Assembly: GCA_900771005.1 (NCBI GenBank)
Contig: CAAGMI010000061.1
Location: 1 to 64,000 of the forward strand
Direction: 5' to 3'
DNA from: Rikenellaceae bacterium
GTDB lineage: Bacteria; Bacteroidota; Bacteroidia; Bacteroidales; UBA932
DNA length: 64,000 nucleotides
In this document: positions 1 through 9,819 of the stretch, piece after piece
How the letters are laid out: each line of letters opens with the position of its first letter
Position numbering within the stretch: the first letter of the stretch is position 1
The notes under the pieces: model-generated
Database searches by the model: none
What the model was told of the DNA's origin: nothing
What the model saw: only the letters and a program-made list of their open reading frames with translations
Program-made: the position numbers and the translations under genes

Positions 1-1
1 A

Positions 2-2920
2 CTCGCAAGTGCCTCACTCTTGTATGTAGGTTGTACAAAGGATTTCTCCGCAGACCTTGCAAAGACCAATTCTGAGGTCGCTGCACAGGCATCTAAGGTA
101 GCAGCCCTTGAAGCAACCGTTCAGACTATCAACAGCACTGTTGAGAACCTGAAGACTACAAAGGCAGATGCCGCTGCGGTTAACGCACTCCAGGCTGACC
201 TTGAAAAGAAGATCGACGTGCTCGCTGCCGCTCTTGAGCAGACAGCTCTCCTTGCAGCAAGCGCACAGGCTGACGCAGACGCAGTTGCAGCTGACCTCGA
301 AGTAGAGAAAGCAAGACTTGACACTGTCATCGCTATTGTAGAGGACCTCGCTGTTGAATCAGATTCACTCCGCAAGGACGTTGATTCCCTTTACAAGAAC
401 AGTGCAGCTCTCGAGACAAGAATCGCTGAACTCGAAGGACGTGTAGATGCTCTCGCAGCACGTATCACAAGCATTGTAGCCGTTCCTTCAAAGTATCCTG
501 AAATCCAGAGATACCAGATAGATACTATCGCCGCTGACGGAAGTGCAAAGAAAGGATTGTTGGACACAACACTCTTCCAGGCTACATTCGCAATCTCTCC
601 TGCAGAAGCTGCAAAGACAATCAAGGCTAAAGACCTTTCTGTGATTGTCAAGTCAGGACTGACAAGAAAACTAGATCCGAAGGAGGAAGGCGAAGCCATT
701 GACGGAGTATATCCTGTCAAGGAAATAGTAGCTGTAAATGGTGACCAGATCACAGTCATCTCATCCATCAAGCTCGGGAAGGTAACAAAAGCAGAGGATC
801 CGAAACCTGAGATTTCTAAATACTACTCACTCGTATTTGTGGGCAAGGATCTTGCTGATTCGACTTATGAGCAGCGCAGCGAGTTCGTGAAGGCGCATGC
901 TAATGTAGGACCTGCAGACAAAGATGGAAAGAAGATCAAAGATCTCGTTTCTTTCGTAAGGAAGTCAGACGATACTCCATTCAGTGAACTTGAGGAGGCA
1001 GAGAAGAATTTCAATGACACTCTTGCATTCAACGGTGAGGAAGGTGTAGAGTTCTACCCATTCTTCAGCGATTTCGAGGTTAAGTTTGACGTTGACGGAG
1101 CTCTTATCTCCGTTGCAGACTTCGCAAAGATGATCGGAGTCAAGGCTGCAAACCTTGCAGTCAAGCCGGATACTGCCATCAAGGCAGCAAAGAGGACGAA
1201 TCCGAATTACAATGCGCCTACTGATACAAATACAGTCAAGACCGGAATCTTTGTCGGTAAGTCAAAGACTGTTCTCAATGGCGCGACAAAGGATAACGTA
1301 GGTGACCGCGTGAAGATCGAAATCAACAAGATCGCTGTCGGCGGTGTGGACAACGCTATCGATAACTTAGATTTTGTTGAACAGTACTTCGTAGGCGCAA
1401 AGACCGTCTCATACACAATCCCTGCAACATCAGAGCCTTGGACATACACATCCTGGAACACTGTTTCAAGGACTGTCAATATTACAGACGGTGCACTTGC
1501 AGACTCTCTCAACAAGTATGTTCCTGAGGATGGATTCGAAACAGGTAACTTCAAGCTTGAGAAAGCTACAAAGGGTGTAAAGATTATCGCGACCGGAGTT
1601 GCCCGCAGCAAAGAGGCAAAGGATACCACATATAAAGTACAGTGGGCTAATGAAATCGTATTTGTTTCTACAGGTGTTCAGGATACCGTTCAGTACAAGA
1701 TCAACTGGGATTACATCGTCAAGGGCCGTCCTGCTGATGCAGCAATAGCTCTCGGCGAGAAGGATACTCTCGTGACCAAGTTCAATCAGGATATCAAGGT
1801 GCCGGTAGAGGCCAATGCAATAGATCTTACATTCGCCGCTCTCGCAAACGAATTCAGCGTAACCACAGCGGGAGACTCTGCAGCCATCAAGTCTGCAATC
1901 AAGTCAGCAGTGCCTGCACTTGACAGCGTTCTTATCAACGGCAGGAACAAGACTGAGGCTCTTGCAAACAAGGTTACTGTGGCTTACGATGCAGTTACAC
2001 TTCCTGCAACTTCACAGGAAGGCATATATACAGTAGTATTCCACTCTACAGTATTCGGCATCAAGTACACTTATACATTCGTGATCGAGCTTACAAGACC
2101 TGCAAACATCAAACTTCACGCTACTCCATACGTGAGCGCAGGTGTCGCAAAGGTTGATGCTGATACAACAGGCACGACATATACTCTCAAGAACATCGAC
2201 TTCGCCAAGTATGTCAACGTATTCAGCGGAGATACCCTTGCAAAGGGCTTCGAAGGATACACGGTGACATTCAAGGCAGAAAGAGAGGATTCAAGCCTCT
2301 TCGCTAACAACGGAGATACCACTCTCGGTGACCTCAACAAGTATGATTGGACTGCAACTAGCGTTAAGAACGGTATTATCCAGAATCCTACAAAGCTCAA
2401 CTGGAATTCATACAAGGGACTTGAAGTCAATGTAACTGCATACCTCTGGGCTCCTTCAGACACAGCAGCCATCGACTCGCTTGCATTCACACTCAAGTAT
2501 GACAAGCCTATCACAAGCTTCACTGCAGGTACTCAGACCGTCAAGAGAGTAGCAGGCCAGGATACAAAGGTTACGCTCCGCAAGAGCTTCGATATCAAGG
2601 GCATCTACCACGGAGAGAAGAACATCATCGTTGACACGACAGGCCTTTGGATCGACGGTTACAACTACTATGATTGTGACTTCACCTATGATTGGGAGAA
2701 GGCTGTATTCAAGGTTGACGGTACGGTCACAACATTTACAAAGAATGTTGACTACAAGATCGAGAAAAATCCTTACAATGGCCACGACTGGACTCTCGTC
2801 ATCATCGGCGACAACAATAACAAGCCGGTTGAGGTGAGCGTTCCTGTAACTCTCGGTTATCACTACGACTACAACGGAGTACAGGCTTACAAGGACAACC
2901 TCGTAATCAAGGTTGAGTAA
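2..2920 (+). CDS. Large coiled-coil surface lipoprotein, 5' end cut by window
   Basis: The reading frame is open from base 2. Its first visible residues, LASASLLYVGC, look like the end of a lipoprotein signal peptide with a lipobox before Cys, so only the n-region and part of the h-region lie outside the window. About 150 residues of Ala/Glu/Lys/Leu heptads follow, a long coiled coil, ending in RITSIVAVPSKYPE. This arrangement resembles the N-terminal coiled-coil module of Bacteroidota surface proteins often named 'PL29 lyase N-terminal domain'. The remaining ~800 residues are beta-rich, Thr/Val/Asp-rich and contain no catalytic motif that I recognise; they are probably several Ig-like domains. 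A rod-like protein anchored in the outer membrane is likely. A hairpin terminator follows the stop. Function unknown. Confidence 0.8.
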   Translation, partial: LASASLLYVGCTKDFSADLAKTNSEVAAQASKVAALEATVQTINSTVENLKTTKADAAAVNALQADLEKKIDVLAAALEQTALLAASAQADADAVAADLEVEKARLDTVIAIVEDLAVESDSLRKDVDSLYKNSAALETRIAELEGRVDALAARITSIVAVPSKYPEIQRYQIDTIAADGSAKKGLLDTTLFQATFAISPAEAAKTIKAKDLSVIVKSGLTRKLDPKEEGEAIDGVYPVKEIVAVNGDQITVISSIKLGKVTKAEDPKPEISKYYSLVFVGKDLADSTYEQRSEFVKAHANVGPADKDGKKIKDLVSFVRKSDDTPFSELEEAEKNFNDTLAFNGEEGVEFYPFFSDFEVKFDVDGALISVADFAKMIGVKAANLAVKPDTAIKAAKRTNPNYNAPTDTNTVKTGIFVGKSKTVLNGATKDNVGDRVKIEINKIAVGGVDNAIDNLDFVEQYFVGAKTVSYTIPATSEPWTYTSWNTVSRTVNITDGALADSLNKYVPEDGFETGNFKLEKATKGVKIIATGVARSKEAKDTTYKVQWANEIVFVSTGVQDTVQYKINWDYIVKGRPADAAIALGEKDTLVTKFNQDIKVPVEANAIDLTFAALANEFSVTTAGDSAAIKSAIKSAVPALDSVLINGRNKTEALANKVTVAYDAVTLPATSQEGIYTVVFHSTVFGIKYTYTFVIELTRPANIKLHATPYVSAGVAKVDADTTGTTYTLKNIDFAKYVNVFSGDTLAKGFEGYTVTFKAEREDSSLFANNGDTTLGDLNKYDWTATSVKNGIIQNPTKLNWNSYKGLEVNVTAYLWAPSDTAAIDSLAFTLKYDKPITSFTAGTQTVKRVAGQDTKVTLRKSFDIKGIYHGEKNIIVDTTGLWIDGYNYYDCDFTYDWEKAVFKVDGTVTTFTKNVDYKIEKNPYNGHDWTLVIIGDNNNKPVEVSVPVTLGYHYDYNGVQAYKDNLVIKVE

Positions 2921-2946
2921 ACCGAAGATTCTTCATAGTGCAAAAG

Positions 2947-2976
2947 GAAGGAGGGCGATGAGCTCTCCTTCTTTTT
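2947..2976 (+). terminator. Intrinsic terminator after the coiled-coil lipoprotein
   Basis: The stem GAAGGAGGGC pairs with GCTCTCCTTC (one G-T pair) around a GATGA loop and is followed by TTTTT. It lies 26 bases after the stop codon and just before the next promoter. Confidence 0.85.
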
Positions 2977-2989
2977 GATTCATAATTGT

Positions 2990-2997
2990 TATATTTG
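2990..2997 (+). promoter_or_regulatory. -7 box of the acyl-CoA ligase operon
   Basis: TATATTTG fits the Bacteroidota -7 consensus TAnnTTTG. Only 6 bases separate it from the ATG at 3004, so the transcript is probably leaderless or nearly so. Confidence 0.65.
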
Positions 2998-3003
2998 CAG
3001 GTT

Positions 3004-4608
3004 ATGCAATACGAATCTGTCAATAAGATGTTTGAGCGCAGTTTCAGGGAAAACCGGGAACGCAATGCGCTTTCAAACTACAAGGGGATAACCCTGACCT
3101 ATGGCCAGCTTGCAACAAGGATAGACCAGCTGCATTCCCTCTTCAAGGAGAAAGGTCTTGAAAAGGGTGACAAGGTCGCGCTCTGCTCCCGCAACCAGGC
3201 GAACTGGGGCGTCTGTTTCCTTGCAGCATTGACCTATGGTGCGGTTCCCGTGCCGATCCTGCATGAGTTCAAGCCGGAGAATATCCATTATCTCGTAAAC
3301 CATTCCGACTCCAAGATTCTGTTCGTGGATGAGGTGATATGGGAGAACCTGCTGGAGAGCGAGATGCCGGGACTTTCGCTGATAATGCAGATGAATACTC
3401 TGGAAGAGTGGTTCGGAAACAACCCGGCAGACGGGTTCAGTGTGGATAGCATCGATTATTACGAGGACCAGCCGGAGGACCTGGCCCTTATAAACTATAC
3501 CTCAGGTACATCTGGGTTCTCAAAGGGTGTGATGATACCGTACAGGGCCCTGTTCACCAATATTAGGTTCGCCGGGACAGGAGCCGAACCGCAGATGAGC
3601 TGCGAATCCGAAGTGGTTGCAATGTTGCCTTCGGCCCATATGTACGGCCTGATGTTCGAATTCCTTTTCGAAATGACGATAGGGGCGCACGTGCATTTCC
3701 TGACCAGGGTGCCGAGCCCGAAGATAATAATGGGTGCGTTTGCGGATATTCACCCGGACATCATCATTGCCGTTCCTCTGATCATTGAGAAGGTCTATAA
3801 GTCGCAGATCAAGCCTATGGTCGACAGGACCAAGAATTACAGATATATCCCTATTCTTGCCCAGACCATACGCACCAAATTCAGGAAAAGCCTTATCGAT
3901 GCGTTCGGCGGACGCTTCGAGGAGATTATACTCGGTGGGGCGGCGTTCAACCCGGAAGTCGAGAACTTCTTGCGCGAGATCCATTTCCCGTTCACTGTCG
4001 GCTATGGAATGACGGAATGTGCTCCGCTGATAACCTATGCAAAATGGTACCGCACCAAGAAAGGGTCCTGCGGCCTGCCTATTGACGGTTGTGAGATTAG
4101 AATCGATTCGAAGGATCCTCACAGGATACCGGGAGAGGTCCAGGTGAAGGGAGGCAACGTGTTCCTGGGATATTACAAGAACAGGCAGGCGACCAAGGCC
4201 TCATTCACCAATGACAACTATTTCAAGACCGGAGATATGGGCGTCATCGACAATGACGGATACCTCTATCTGCGCGGGCGCTCGAAATGTATGATTCTTG
4301 GCCCTTCCGGGCAGAATATATATCCGGAGGAGCTGGAAGCCGTGATAAACAATTTCAATTACGTGGTGGAGTCTCTCGTGGTAGAGGAAAACGGAGGTCT
4401 GACGGCGCTTATTTATCCTGACTATCATCAGGCTGAACTCGACGGGATGTCACGCGACGAACTCGAGGAAAGGGTCAGGGGGGCCTTGCCTGACATGAAC
4501 AGGCTGCTCCCTTCCTATGCCAATATCAGGAAGATAGAATTCATGCCTGAGGATTTCGAGAGGACTCCGAAGCGGAGCATCAAGAGATATCTGTATCAGA
4601 GAAGTTAG
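3004..4608 (+). CDS. Long-chain fatty acid--CoA ligase (AMP-binding enzyme)
   Basis: This 534-residue ANL-superfamily enzyme activates a carboxylic acid through an acyl-adenylate, most likely a long-chain fatty acid joined to CoA. The phosphate-binding motif YTSGTSGFSKG lies near residues 165-175. GYGMTECAP (motif A5), a TGDMG segment and the C-terminal hinge LYLRGRSKCMI are all present. The ATG at 3004 is preferred over an upstream TTG because the -7 box sits immediately before it and the upstream codons would lie inside the promoter. It is the first gene of a three-gene operon; the deaminase gene starts 5 bases after its stop. The substrate chain length cannot be read from sequence. Confidence 0.85.
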   Translation: MQYESVNKMFERSFRENRERNALSNYKGITLTYGQLATRIDQLHSLFKEKGLEKGDKVALCSRNQANWGVCFLAALTYGAVPVPILHEFKPENIHYLVNHSDSKILFVDEVIWENLLESEMPGLSLIMQMNTLEEWFGNNPADGFSVDSIDYYEDQPEDLALINYTSGTSGFSKGVMIPYRALFTNIRFAGTGAEPQMSCESEVVAMLPSAHMYGLMFEFLFEMTIGAHVHFLTRVPSPKIIMGAFADIHPDIIIAVPLIIEKVYKSQIKPMVDRTKNYRYIPILAQTIRTKFRKSLIDAFGGRFEEIILGGAAFNPEVENFLREIHFPFTVGYGMTECAPLITYAKWYRTKKGSCGLPIDGCEIRIDSKDPHRIPGEVQVKGGNVFLGYYKNRQATKASFTNDNYFKTGDMGVIDNDGYLYLRGRSKCMILGPSGQNIYPEELEAVINNFNYVVESLVVEENGGLTALIYPDYHQAELDGMSRDELEERVRGALPDMNRLLPSYANIRKIEFMPEDFERTPKRSIKRYLYQRS

Positions 4609-4613
4609 ATATT

Positions 4614-5024
4614 ATGGAAAAATACGACGACAAATACTTGAGAATGGCCGCTATCTGGGCTGAAAACTCATATTGCAAAAGGCGCAAGGTAGGTGCCCTG
4701 ATAGTCAAGAACAGGATGATCATTTCGGACGGATTCAATGGGACTCCGTCAGGATTTGAGAATGTGTGCGAGGATGAAAACGGCGTCACAAAGCCGTATG
4801 TCCTTCATGCTGAGGCGAATGCCATCTCAAAAGTGGCAAAGTCCGGCAACAGCGCGGAAGGCGCCACGCTGTATATCACGGCATCTCCCTGCATGGAGTG
4901 CTCGAAACTTATCATCCAGGCCGGCATCAAGCGTGTCGTATATACGGATGAATACCGCCTTACGGACGGGATAGACCTCCTCAAGCGTGCCGGAGTGGAA
5001 GTTGAGAAAGCAGTAATAGAATGA
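4614..5024 (+). CDS. Deoxycytidylate (dCMP) deaminase
   Basis: This 136-residue zinc deaminase of the dCMP/CDA fold converts dCMP to dUMP to supply thymidylate synthesis. The zinc site is visible as HAEANAI (His ligand and catalytic Glu) and PCMECSKLI (two Cys ligands). The early NSYCKRRKVGALIV and GFNGTPSGF segments are typical of the ComEB/dCMP deaminase group. It sits between an acyl-CoA ligase and an S41 protease, whose start overlaps its stop by 4 bases. The operon partners suggest no shared pathway. A general cytidine/deoxycytidylate deaminase label is the safe fallback. Confidence 0.88.
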   Translation: MEKYDDKYLRMAAIWAENSYCKRRKVGALIVKNRMIISDGFNGTPSGFENVCEDENGVTKPYVLHAEANAISKVAKSGNSAEGATLYITASPCMECSKLIIQAGIKRVVYTDEYRLTDGIDLLKRAGVEVEKAVIE

Positions 5025-6544
5025 TGAAGAAGTGGTCTCCAGTCCTGGCCGCCGTGCTGGGAATAATCATAGGCGCTCTCTGCGTAATCACGATTGACAA
5101 GTATAAGGAAGAGCATCAGAGGCTTGAAGCCGGGACTCAGTGGCGCAAGCTTGAGCTTGTCCTGCAGAGCATAAGTGAGAATTATGTGGATTCTGTCGAT
5201 TATGAGACAGTGTCCAGGGCTGCGATAGATGCAGCTCTCGGTGAACTCGATCCTCACAGCATCTATATGCCTCCGGTGGATCTCGAGCAGAGCGAGGAGG
5301 ACCTTGCCGGATCTTTCGACGGCATCGGCATCCAGTTCAATGTCCCTAATGACACTGCTATAATCATCGAAGTGATACCCGGCGGCCCGTCAGAGAAGAT
5401 CGGGCTTCAGAGCGGTGACCGTATCATCAAGGTGGACAGTGTCGTCATTGCCGGGGTCAATTATCCGCAGGACAGCATGGTGCGCAGGATGAAAGGCCCT
5501 TCAGGCACCAAGGTGACCGTGACCGTTGGAAGGGACGGAGAACTGATACCTTTTGAGATTACCAGAGGAAAGATACCTACACATTCGGTGGACTGTGCCT
5601 TTATGGTCAATGACACCACCGGCTATCTCAGACTGTCCAAATTCTCCCGGACAACGTTCAGGGAAGTCGTGCTGGCCGGGACTGAGCTCCTAGGGGAAGG
5701 TATGACCAGACTGATACTGGACATCAGGGACAATACCGGAGGATTTTTCGATCAGGCACTGATGCTTTCGAACCTTTTCCTTCGCAAAGATGCTCCGATA
5801 GTATATCTGGAGGGGCTTCACAGGGATAGGGAAGAGTTCAATGCGGACGGCAGCGGAGCTTTTCAGGATGTGGAACTCTGTGTGCTGATCAATGAAAGTT
5901 CGGCTTCATCCAGTGAAATATTCGCCGGGGCCATGCAGGACAATGCCAGAGCGGAGATAATAGGAAGAAGGTCGTTCGGAAAGGGACTGGTGCAGGAACC
6001 CGTCTATTTCTCAGACGGCTCCGCCATAAGACTGACGGTGGCCAGGTTCTATACTCCGTCAGGAAGATGTCTCCAGAAGCCGTATTCGGACGATTATACT
6101 CTTGAGGTGTATAAACGCTATGGAGAGGGTGAAATGGTCGAAGCGGACAGTATGAAGCTTGAGAAGGGCGGAATCATCCCTGACATATTCGTGCCTGTGG
6201 ATACGACTCGGGCATCCGATTTCTATATCGAGTGCAACAGGAAGGCGACGGCGATGAGATTCGCTTCCTCTTTCTTTGATGAGCACAAAGCGGAATTGGG
6301 CGCGATAGAGGACTATCAGGAACTTCTGCGATATCTTGACTCTTCTTCGCTTGAATCGCGCTTCCTGGCCTTCGCAAGGGCCAAAGACGGGCTTGTGCCG
6401 GATGCCGGATGGGCTGAGGAACGGGAATATATGCTCGCACAGGTGAGAGCCCTGGTCGGAAGGTACAGCAGACTCGGTGACAATGCCTTCTATCATCTCT
6501 ATCTTCCGGTCGACAACGTCTTCCAGAAATCTATTGGGCGATAA
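5021..6544 (+). CDS. C-terminal processing protease, S41 family (CtpA/Prc type)
   Basis: This 507-residue membrane-anchored periplasmic protease begins with a signal anchor (WSPVLAAVLGIIIGALCVI). A short helical region with GELDPHSIYMPP follows, then a PDZ domain (about residues 95-180, with GGPSEKIGLQSGDRII), then the S41 catalytic domain. The catalytic dyad is visible as Ser296 in NESSASSSEIFAG and Lys321 in RRSFGKGLVQ, 25 residues apart as expected for the family. The C-terminal ~100 residues are helical. The ATG overlaps the dCMP deaminase stop, so the two are translationally coupled. It converges on the TonB-like gene with overlapping ends (14 bp). Such enzymes trim periplasmic or outer-membrane proteins; the target is unknown. 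Confidence 0.9.
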   Translation: MMKKWSPVLAAVLGIIIGALCVITIDKYKEEHQRLEAGTQWRKLELVLQSISENYVDSVDYETVSRAAIDAALGELDPHSIYMPPVDLEQSEEDLAGSFDGIGIQFNVPNDTAIIIEVIPGGPSEKIGLQSGDRIIKVDSVVIAGVNYPQDSMVRRMKGPSGTKVTVTVGRDGELIPFEITRGKIPTHSVDCAFMVNDTTGYLRLSKFSRTTFREVVLAGTELLGEGMTRLILDIRDNTGGFFDQALMLSNLFLRKDAPIVYLEGLHRDREEFNADGSGAFQDVELCVLINESSASSSEIFAGAMQDNARAEIIGRRSFGKGLVQEPVYFSDGSAIRLTVARFYTPSGRCLQKPYSDDYTLEVYKRYGEGEMVEADSMKLEKGGIIPDIFVPVDTTRASDFYIECNRKATAMRFASSFFDEHKAELGAIEDYQELLRYLDSSSLESRFLAFARAKDGLVPDAGWAEEREYMLAQVRALVGRYSRLGDNAFYHLYLPVDNVFQKSIGR

Positions 6545-7253
6545 ACTGATAGACTATGTCTCCTGCCTGTCTGGCAGGGGCCTTCGGGTCAGCTGAGAAT
6601 TTGCTGAGCCTTGCTGCTCTGACTGCATAGCTGCGCAGGCAGGCGTCCTGTGAAGAGGATGCTTCGTCCACCTTTGCACCGGTGACTGTGCCGGAATTGT
6701 CCACTGTTATGAGTACCTTGACTTCTCCTGCGCCCATGCATCTGTATGCAGGTATCGGGAGCTTGCTGGCCTTCCTCCCTTCCAGAGTCCAGGAGAGCAC
6801 TGACGGGCCTTTGTAACTCGTTTTCTGTTCCGGGCTTTTGTCTTCCTTTTTGTTTTCCTGAGTCTGCGGCAGCGCTATGTCTTCTTCCGTGGATCTGTTG
6901 AAAGTTTGGTCGAGCTCCTTCTGAATGCGTTCAGCGTCCTTGTAAAGCTGCTGTGCGTCAGTTCCCCTGTCGTCTTTCAACGATCCGCGGTCGACTGTAA
7001 CGTTTCTGACGGGAGAGGTGTTGACACCTTCCTCGGAGAGCATTCTGTTGAGTTTCTCGTTGACCTGCTGCTGCAAAGAAAGTTCACGCTGGAGTTTCTC
7101 AAGTTCTTCGACCTTGGAAAAATCCAGCACGAAACTGCTTTCTTTTTTTATGGAAGCGCCCAATTGAGCGACCAGCAGGGCGATGAGCACCACCAGATGA
7201 ACTATGACGGTGATATAAAGTCCTGCTTTTTCTTCTTTTGGAAGCGGTCTCAC
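6531..7253 (-). CDS. TonB-like energy transducer
   Basis: From the GTG at 7253, which overlaps the uridine kinase stop in a GTGA arrangement, the product is 240 residues. One N-terminal membrane helix (GLYITVIVHLVVLIALLVAQ) is followed by a Glu/Gln/Leu-rich coiled coil, a charged linker, and a C-terminal TonB-type domain. That domain carries GEVKVLITVDNSGTV, SSSQDACLRSYAVRAARLSKF and GDIVYQF, the usual end of TonB/TolA-like domains. Unlike classical TonB, the linker is a coiled coil rather than a Pro-rich stretch, closer to Bacteroidota 'energy transducer TonB' or TolA-like proteins. The exbB/exbD genes lie 2 kb upstream on the same strand and are the likely motor. Confidence 0.75.
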   Translation of the reverse strand: MRPLPKEEKAGLYITVIVHLVVLIALLVAQLGASIKKESSFVLDFSKVEELEKLQRELSLQQQVNEKLNRMLSEEGVNTSPVRNVTVDRGSLKDDRGTDAQQLYKDAERIQKELDQTFNRSTEEDIALPQTQENKKEDKSPEQKTSYKGPSVLSWTLEGRKASKLPIPAYRCMGAGEVKVLITVDNSGTVTGAKVDEASSSQDACLRSYAVRAARLSKFSADPKAPARQAGDIVYQFIAQ

Positions 7254-7867
7254 TTGAGTCTTTTGATTTCTTTTTCCAGAGAGGCTGTGATGATGTCTAT
7301 CGCTACGACGTTCTGGCCACCCTCGGGTATTATGATGTCGGCGTATCTCTTGCTGGGCTCTATGAACTGAAGGTACATTGGCTTCACGGTATTCGTGTAT
7401 CTTTCTATCACCCAATGGACATCCTTGCCACGTTCGGAGATATCCCTTTCCATTACGCGCATAAGTCTGTCGTCGTCATCCGCATCAACGAAAATCTTGA
7501 TGTCAAGCTGGTTGCACAGTTCCTTGCAGGTGAAGATAAGGATACCCTCTACGATAATGACGTCTGCAGGTTCGACAGTTACCGTCTCCGTCTTTGAACG
7601 TGAGCAGGAAATGTATGAATAGACCGGCTGCTTGATTGTAATTCCGTCCTTGAGCTCCCGGAGCTGCCTGCAGAGCAACTCCCAGTCAATGGCATCCGGA
7701 TGGTCGAAATTGTAGCTGCGCTTTTCGCTGTCCGAACGGTCACTGAGATCCTTGTAGTATGAGTCCTGCGGTATCACGACGACTTTCTCGTGAAGCCTGG
7801 ACTTTATGGCGTTTACTACCGTTGTCTTTCCTGAACCGGATCCTCCGGCGATACCTATTACCAACAT
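7250..7867 (-). CDS. udk: Uridine kinase
   Basis: This 205-residue cytosolic P-loop kinase phosphorylates uridine and cytidine to their monophosphates in pyrimidine salvage. The Walker A motif GGSGSGKTT lies at the N-terminus. The family signatures IPQDSYYKDLSDR, NFDHPDAIDW, and the lid region RDISERGKDV are present. Length and domain content match the family. It lies 11 bases downstream of asnS on the same strand, and its stop overlaps the GTG start of the TonB-like gene by 4 bases, so these three form one transcription unit. Confidence 0.95.
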   Translation of the reverse strand: MLVIGIAGGSGSGKTTVVNAIKSRLHEKVVVIPQDSYYKDLSDRSDSEKRSYNFDHPDAIDWELLCRQLRELKDGITIKQPVYSYISCSRSKTETVTVEPADVIIVEGILIFTCKELCNQLDIKIFVDADDDDRLMRVMERDISERGKDVHWVIERYTNTVKPMYLQFIEPSKRYADIIIPEGGQNVVAIDIITASLEKEIKRLK

Positions 7868-7878
7868 TTCCTTAACTG

Positions 7879-9270
7879 TTAATATTCTGCGTTCTTAGGT
7901 GTACGAGGGAATGGAATGACGTCGCGGATGTTCTGCATGCCTGTGACGAAGAGAAGCAGCCGCTCGAAACCGAGTCCGAATCCGCTGTGTGGGCAACTTC
8001 CGAAACGGCGGGTGTCGAGGTACCACTCCAGATTCTTGCGTGACATCTTGAGTTCATCTATCCTCTTGTCCAGAACTTCCAGTGAAGCCTCTCTTTCTGA
8101 CCCTCCGATGATTTCTCCGATCTTAGGGAAGAGTACGTCCATTGCGCGTACGGTCTTGCCGTCTTCGTTCTGCTTCATGTAGAACGCCTTGATGTCCTTA
8201 GGGTAGTCCGTAAGGATTACAGGCTTGCGGAAATGCTCCTCCACGAGATATCTCTCGTGTTCGCTCTGAAGGTCGATGCCCCAGGATACAGGGTATTCGA
8301 ATTTATGTCCGTTTGCGATGGCCTCCTCCAGAATCTTCACTCCTTCAGTGTATGGAAGTCTGACGAATTCAGTGTCAATGACGCCTTTGAGACGGTCGAT
8401 GAGGGTGTCATCATAGCGGTCATTGAGGAACTTCACGTCGTCATAGCAATTGTCAAGTGCATATTTTACAAGGTGCTTGATGAAATCTTCTGCAAGATCC
8501 ATATTGTCCTTGATGTCGTAGAACGCCATCTCCGGCTCTATCATCCAGAACTCTGCCAGATGTCGCGGGGTATTGGAATTCTCGGCGCGGAAAGTAGGAC
8601 CGAAAGTGTATATATTGCCAAGAGCCGTTGCTCCGAGCTCGCCTTCGAGCTGTCCGCTCACGGTAAGGCTGGTCATCTTTCCGAAAAAGTCTTTGCTATA
8701 GTCAGGTTCGCCCTTCTTGTTTTTCGGGACGTTGTTGAGGTCAAGGGTGGTCACCTGGAACATCTGTCCTGCTCCTTCGCAGTCGGATGCGGTGATGAGC
8801 GGGGTGTTCAGGTAAACGAAACCCCTGCTGTGGAAATATTCGTGGATGGCATAAGCCATCTGTGAACGGAGTCTGAGGACTGCTCCGAAGGTGTTTGTAC
8901 GAGGGCGCATATGCGCTACTCCACGGAGGTATTCGAACGAGGTGTCCTTCTTCTGGAGAGGATATCTCATAGGGTCGCATTCTCCCAGGATCTCGATGCT
9001 GTCAGCCTGAATCTCCACTGCCTGGCCGCTGCCCACCGATTCGACAAGTTTTCCCGTTGCGCAGATGCAGGCGCCCGTGGTGACCTTTGAAAGGACGCTT
9101 TCTTCAATGCGTGTCTTGTCAACTACGATCTGGATATTGTTGATCGTGGAACCGTCGTTGAGCGCGATGAATGCTATTTCCTTGTTTCCTCTCTTTGTGC
9201 GGACCCAACCTTTGGCCTGTACCTCCTGACCCGGCTTCATGCCGAGCAAATCCTTGACTCTTGTTTTCAT
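7879..9270 (-). CDS. asnS: Asparaginyl-tRNA synthetase
   Basis: This 463-residue class IIb aminoacyl-tRNA synthetase charges tRNA-Asn. An N-terminal OB-fold ([19 protein letters not shown]) binds the anticodon. The catalytic domain shows motif 2 ([21 protein letters not shown]) and motif 3 ([15 protein letters not shown]) and ends with [11 protein letters not shown]. The RHLAEFWM sequence with a C-terminal PRTP is typical of AsnRS rather than AspRS. It is preceded on the minus strand by the terminator of the exbD operon and followed by udk. No clear TAnnTTTG box was found in the short upstream gap. Confidence 0.95.
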   Translation of the reverse strand: MKTRVKDLLGMKPGQEVQAKGWVRTKRGNKEIAFIALNDGSTINNIQIVVDKTRIEESVLSKVTTGACICATGKLVESVGSGQAVEIQADSIEILGECDPMRYPLQKKDTSFEYLRGVAHMRPRTNTFGAVLRLRSQMAYAIHEYFHSRGFVYLNTPLITASDCEGAGQMFQVTTLDLNNVPKNKKGEPDYSKDFFGKMTSLTVSGQLEGELGATALGNIYTFGPTFRAENSNTPRHLAEFWMIEPEMAFYDIKDNMDLAEDFIKHLVKYALDNCYDDVKFLNDRYDDTLIDRLKGVIDTEFVRLPYTEGVKILEEAIANGHKFEYPVSWGIDLQSEHERYLVEEHFRKPVILTDYPKDIKAFYMKQNEDGKTVRAMDVLFPKIGEIIGGSEREASLEVLDKRIDELKMSRKNLEWYLDTRRFGSCPHSGFGLGFERLLLFVTGMQNIRDVIPFPRTPKNAEY

Positions 9271-9285
9271 TTTAGTTGTTTATAT

Positions 9286-9318
9286 TTTAAAAAGCAGCCC
9301 TCATAAAGGGGGCTGCTC
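9286..9318 (-). terminator. Intrinsic terminator of the exbB-exbD operon
   Basis: Read on the minus strand, AGCAGCCC pairs with GGGCTGCT around a 9-base loop and is followed by TTTTTAAAATATA. It lies between the last exbD gene and asnS, separating the two minus-strand units. Confidence 0.85.
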
Positions 9319-9337
9319 ATATAATCAGATGCAGATA

Positions 9338-9808
9338 TTACTCTGCAGGCTTCCTTGCGGAATACATAATCTTAAGCGCAGAGCAACGTCTAAGCTCCTG
9401 CTTAACATCGGAAACGATACCCATTCGGACATCCTGGTCAGCTCTGATGTTTACTGTCATGAACTGGCGGTCAGCCTCGCTCTTTGACTCACGCTCTGCA
9501 GCGATGAAGTCGCGGATGTCGTCTGTTGTCTTGAAAGAATCGTTGAGCTGGATACGTGACTCGGTACCATACTGTGCTCTGTACTGAGCTGTAGGCTGAC
9601 CGATGTTGATGTATGAAGCAAGATCTTTTCTTTCAAGCTTTACGACTTCTGAAGCCTCAGGCATTTTCACGATGACTTTGTTCTCAGTCTCGCGGAGCTG
9701 AGTTGTCACCATGAAGAAGAACAGGAGCATAAACACGATATCGGAGAGGGAGCTGGATGTTACTGCAGGTACCTCTTTTTTGTTGTTACTTCCACCGAAT
9801 TTTGACAT
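9338..9808 (-). CDS. exbD: ExbD-type biopolymer transport protein
   Basis: This 156-residue ExbD/TolR-family protein has a short cytoplasmic N-terminus, one membrane helix and a periplasmic domain. The helix motif TSSSLSDIVFMLLFFFMVTTQL carries the conserved Asp that takes part in proton movement. With ExbB it forms the inner-membrane motor that drives TonB. A second exbD paralogue lies 11 bases upstream. Having two ExbD paralogues in one operon with ExbB is the normal Bacteroidota arrangement. It is the last gene before a strong hairpin terminator. Confidence 0.92.
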   Translation of the reverse strand: MSKFGGSNNKKEVPAVTSSSLSDIVFMLLFFFMVTTQLRETENKVIVKMPEASEVVKLERKDLASYINIGQPTAQYRAQYGTESRIQLNDSFKTTDDIRDFIAAERESKSEADRQFMTVNIRADQDVRMGIVSDVKQELRRCSALKIMYSARKPAE

Positions 9809-9819
9809 AATCTATCCTC

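Noticed and set aside
121..771. Minus-strand open frames within the first gene
   Set aside because: They lie opposite a strongly coding frame with clear coiled-coil structure and show no protein-like features of their own.
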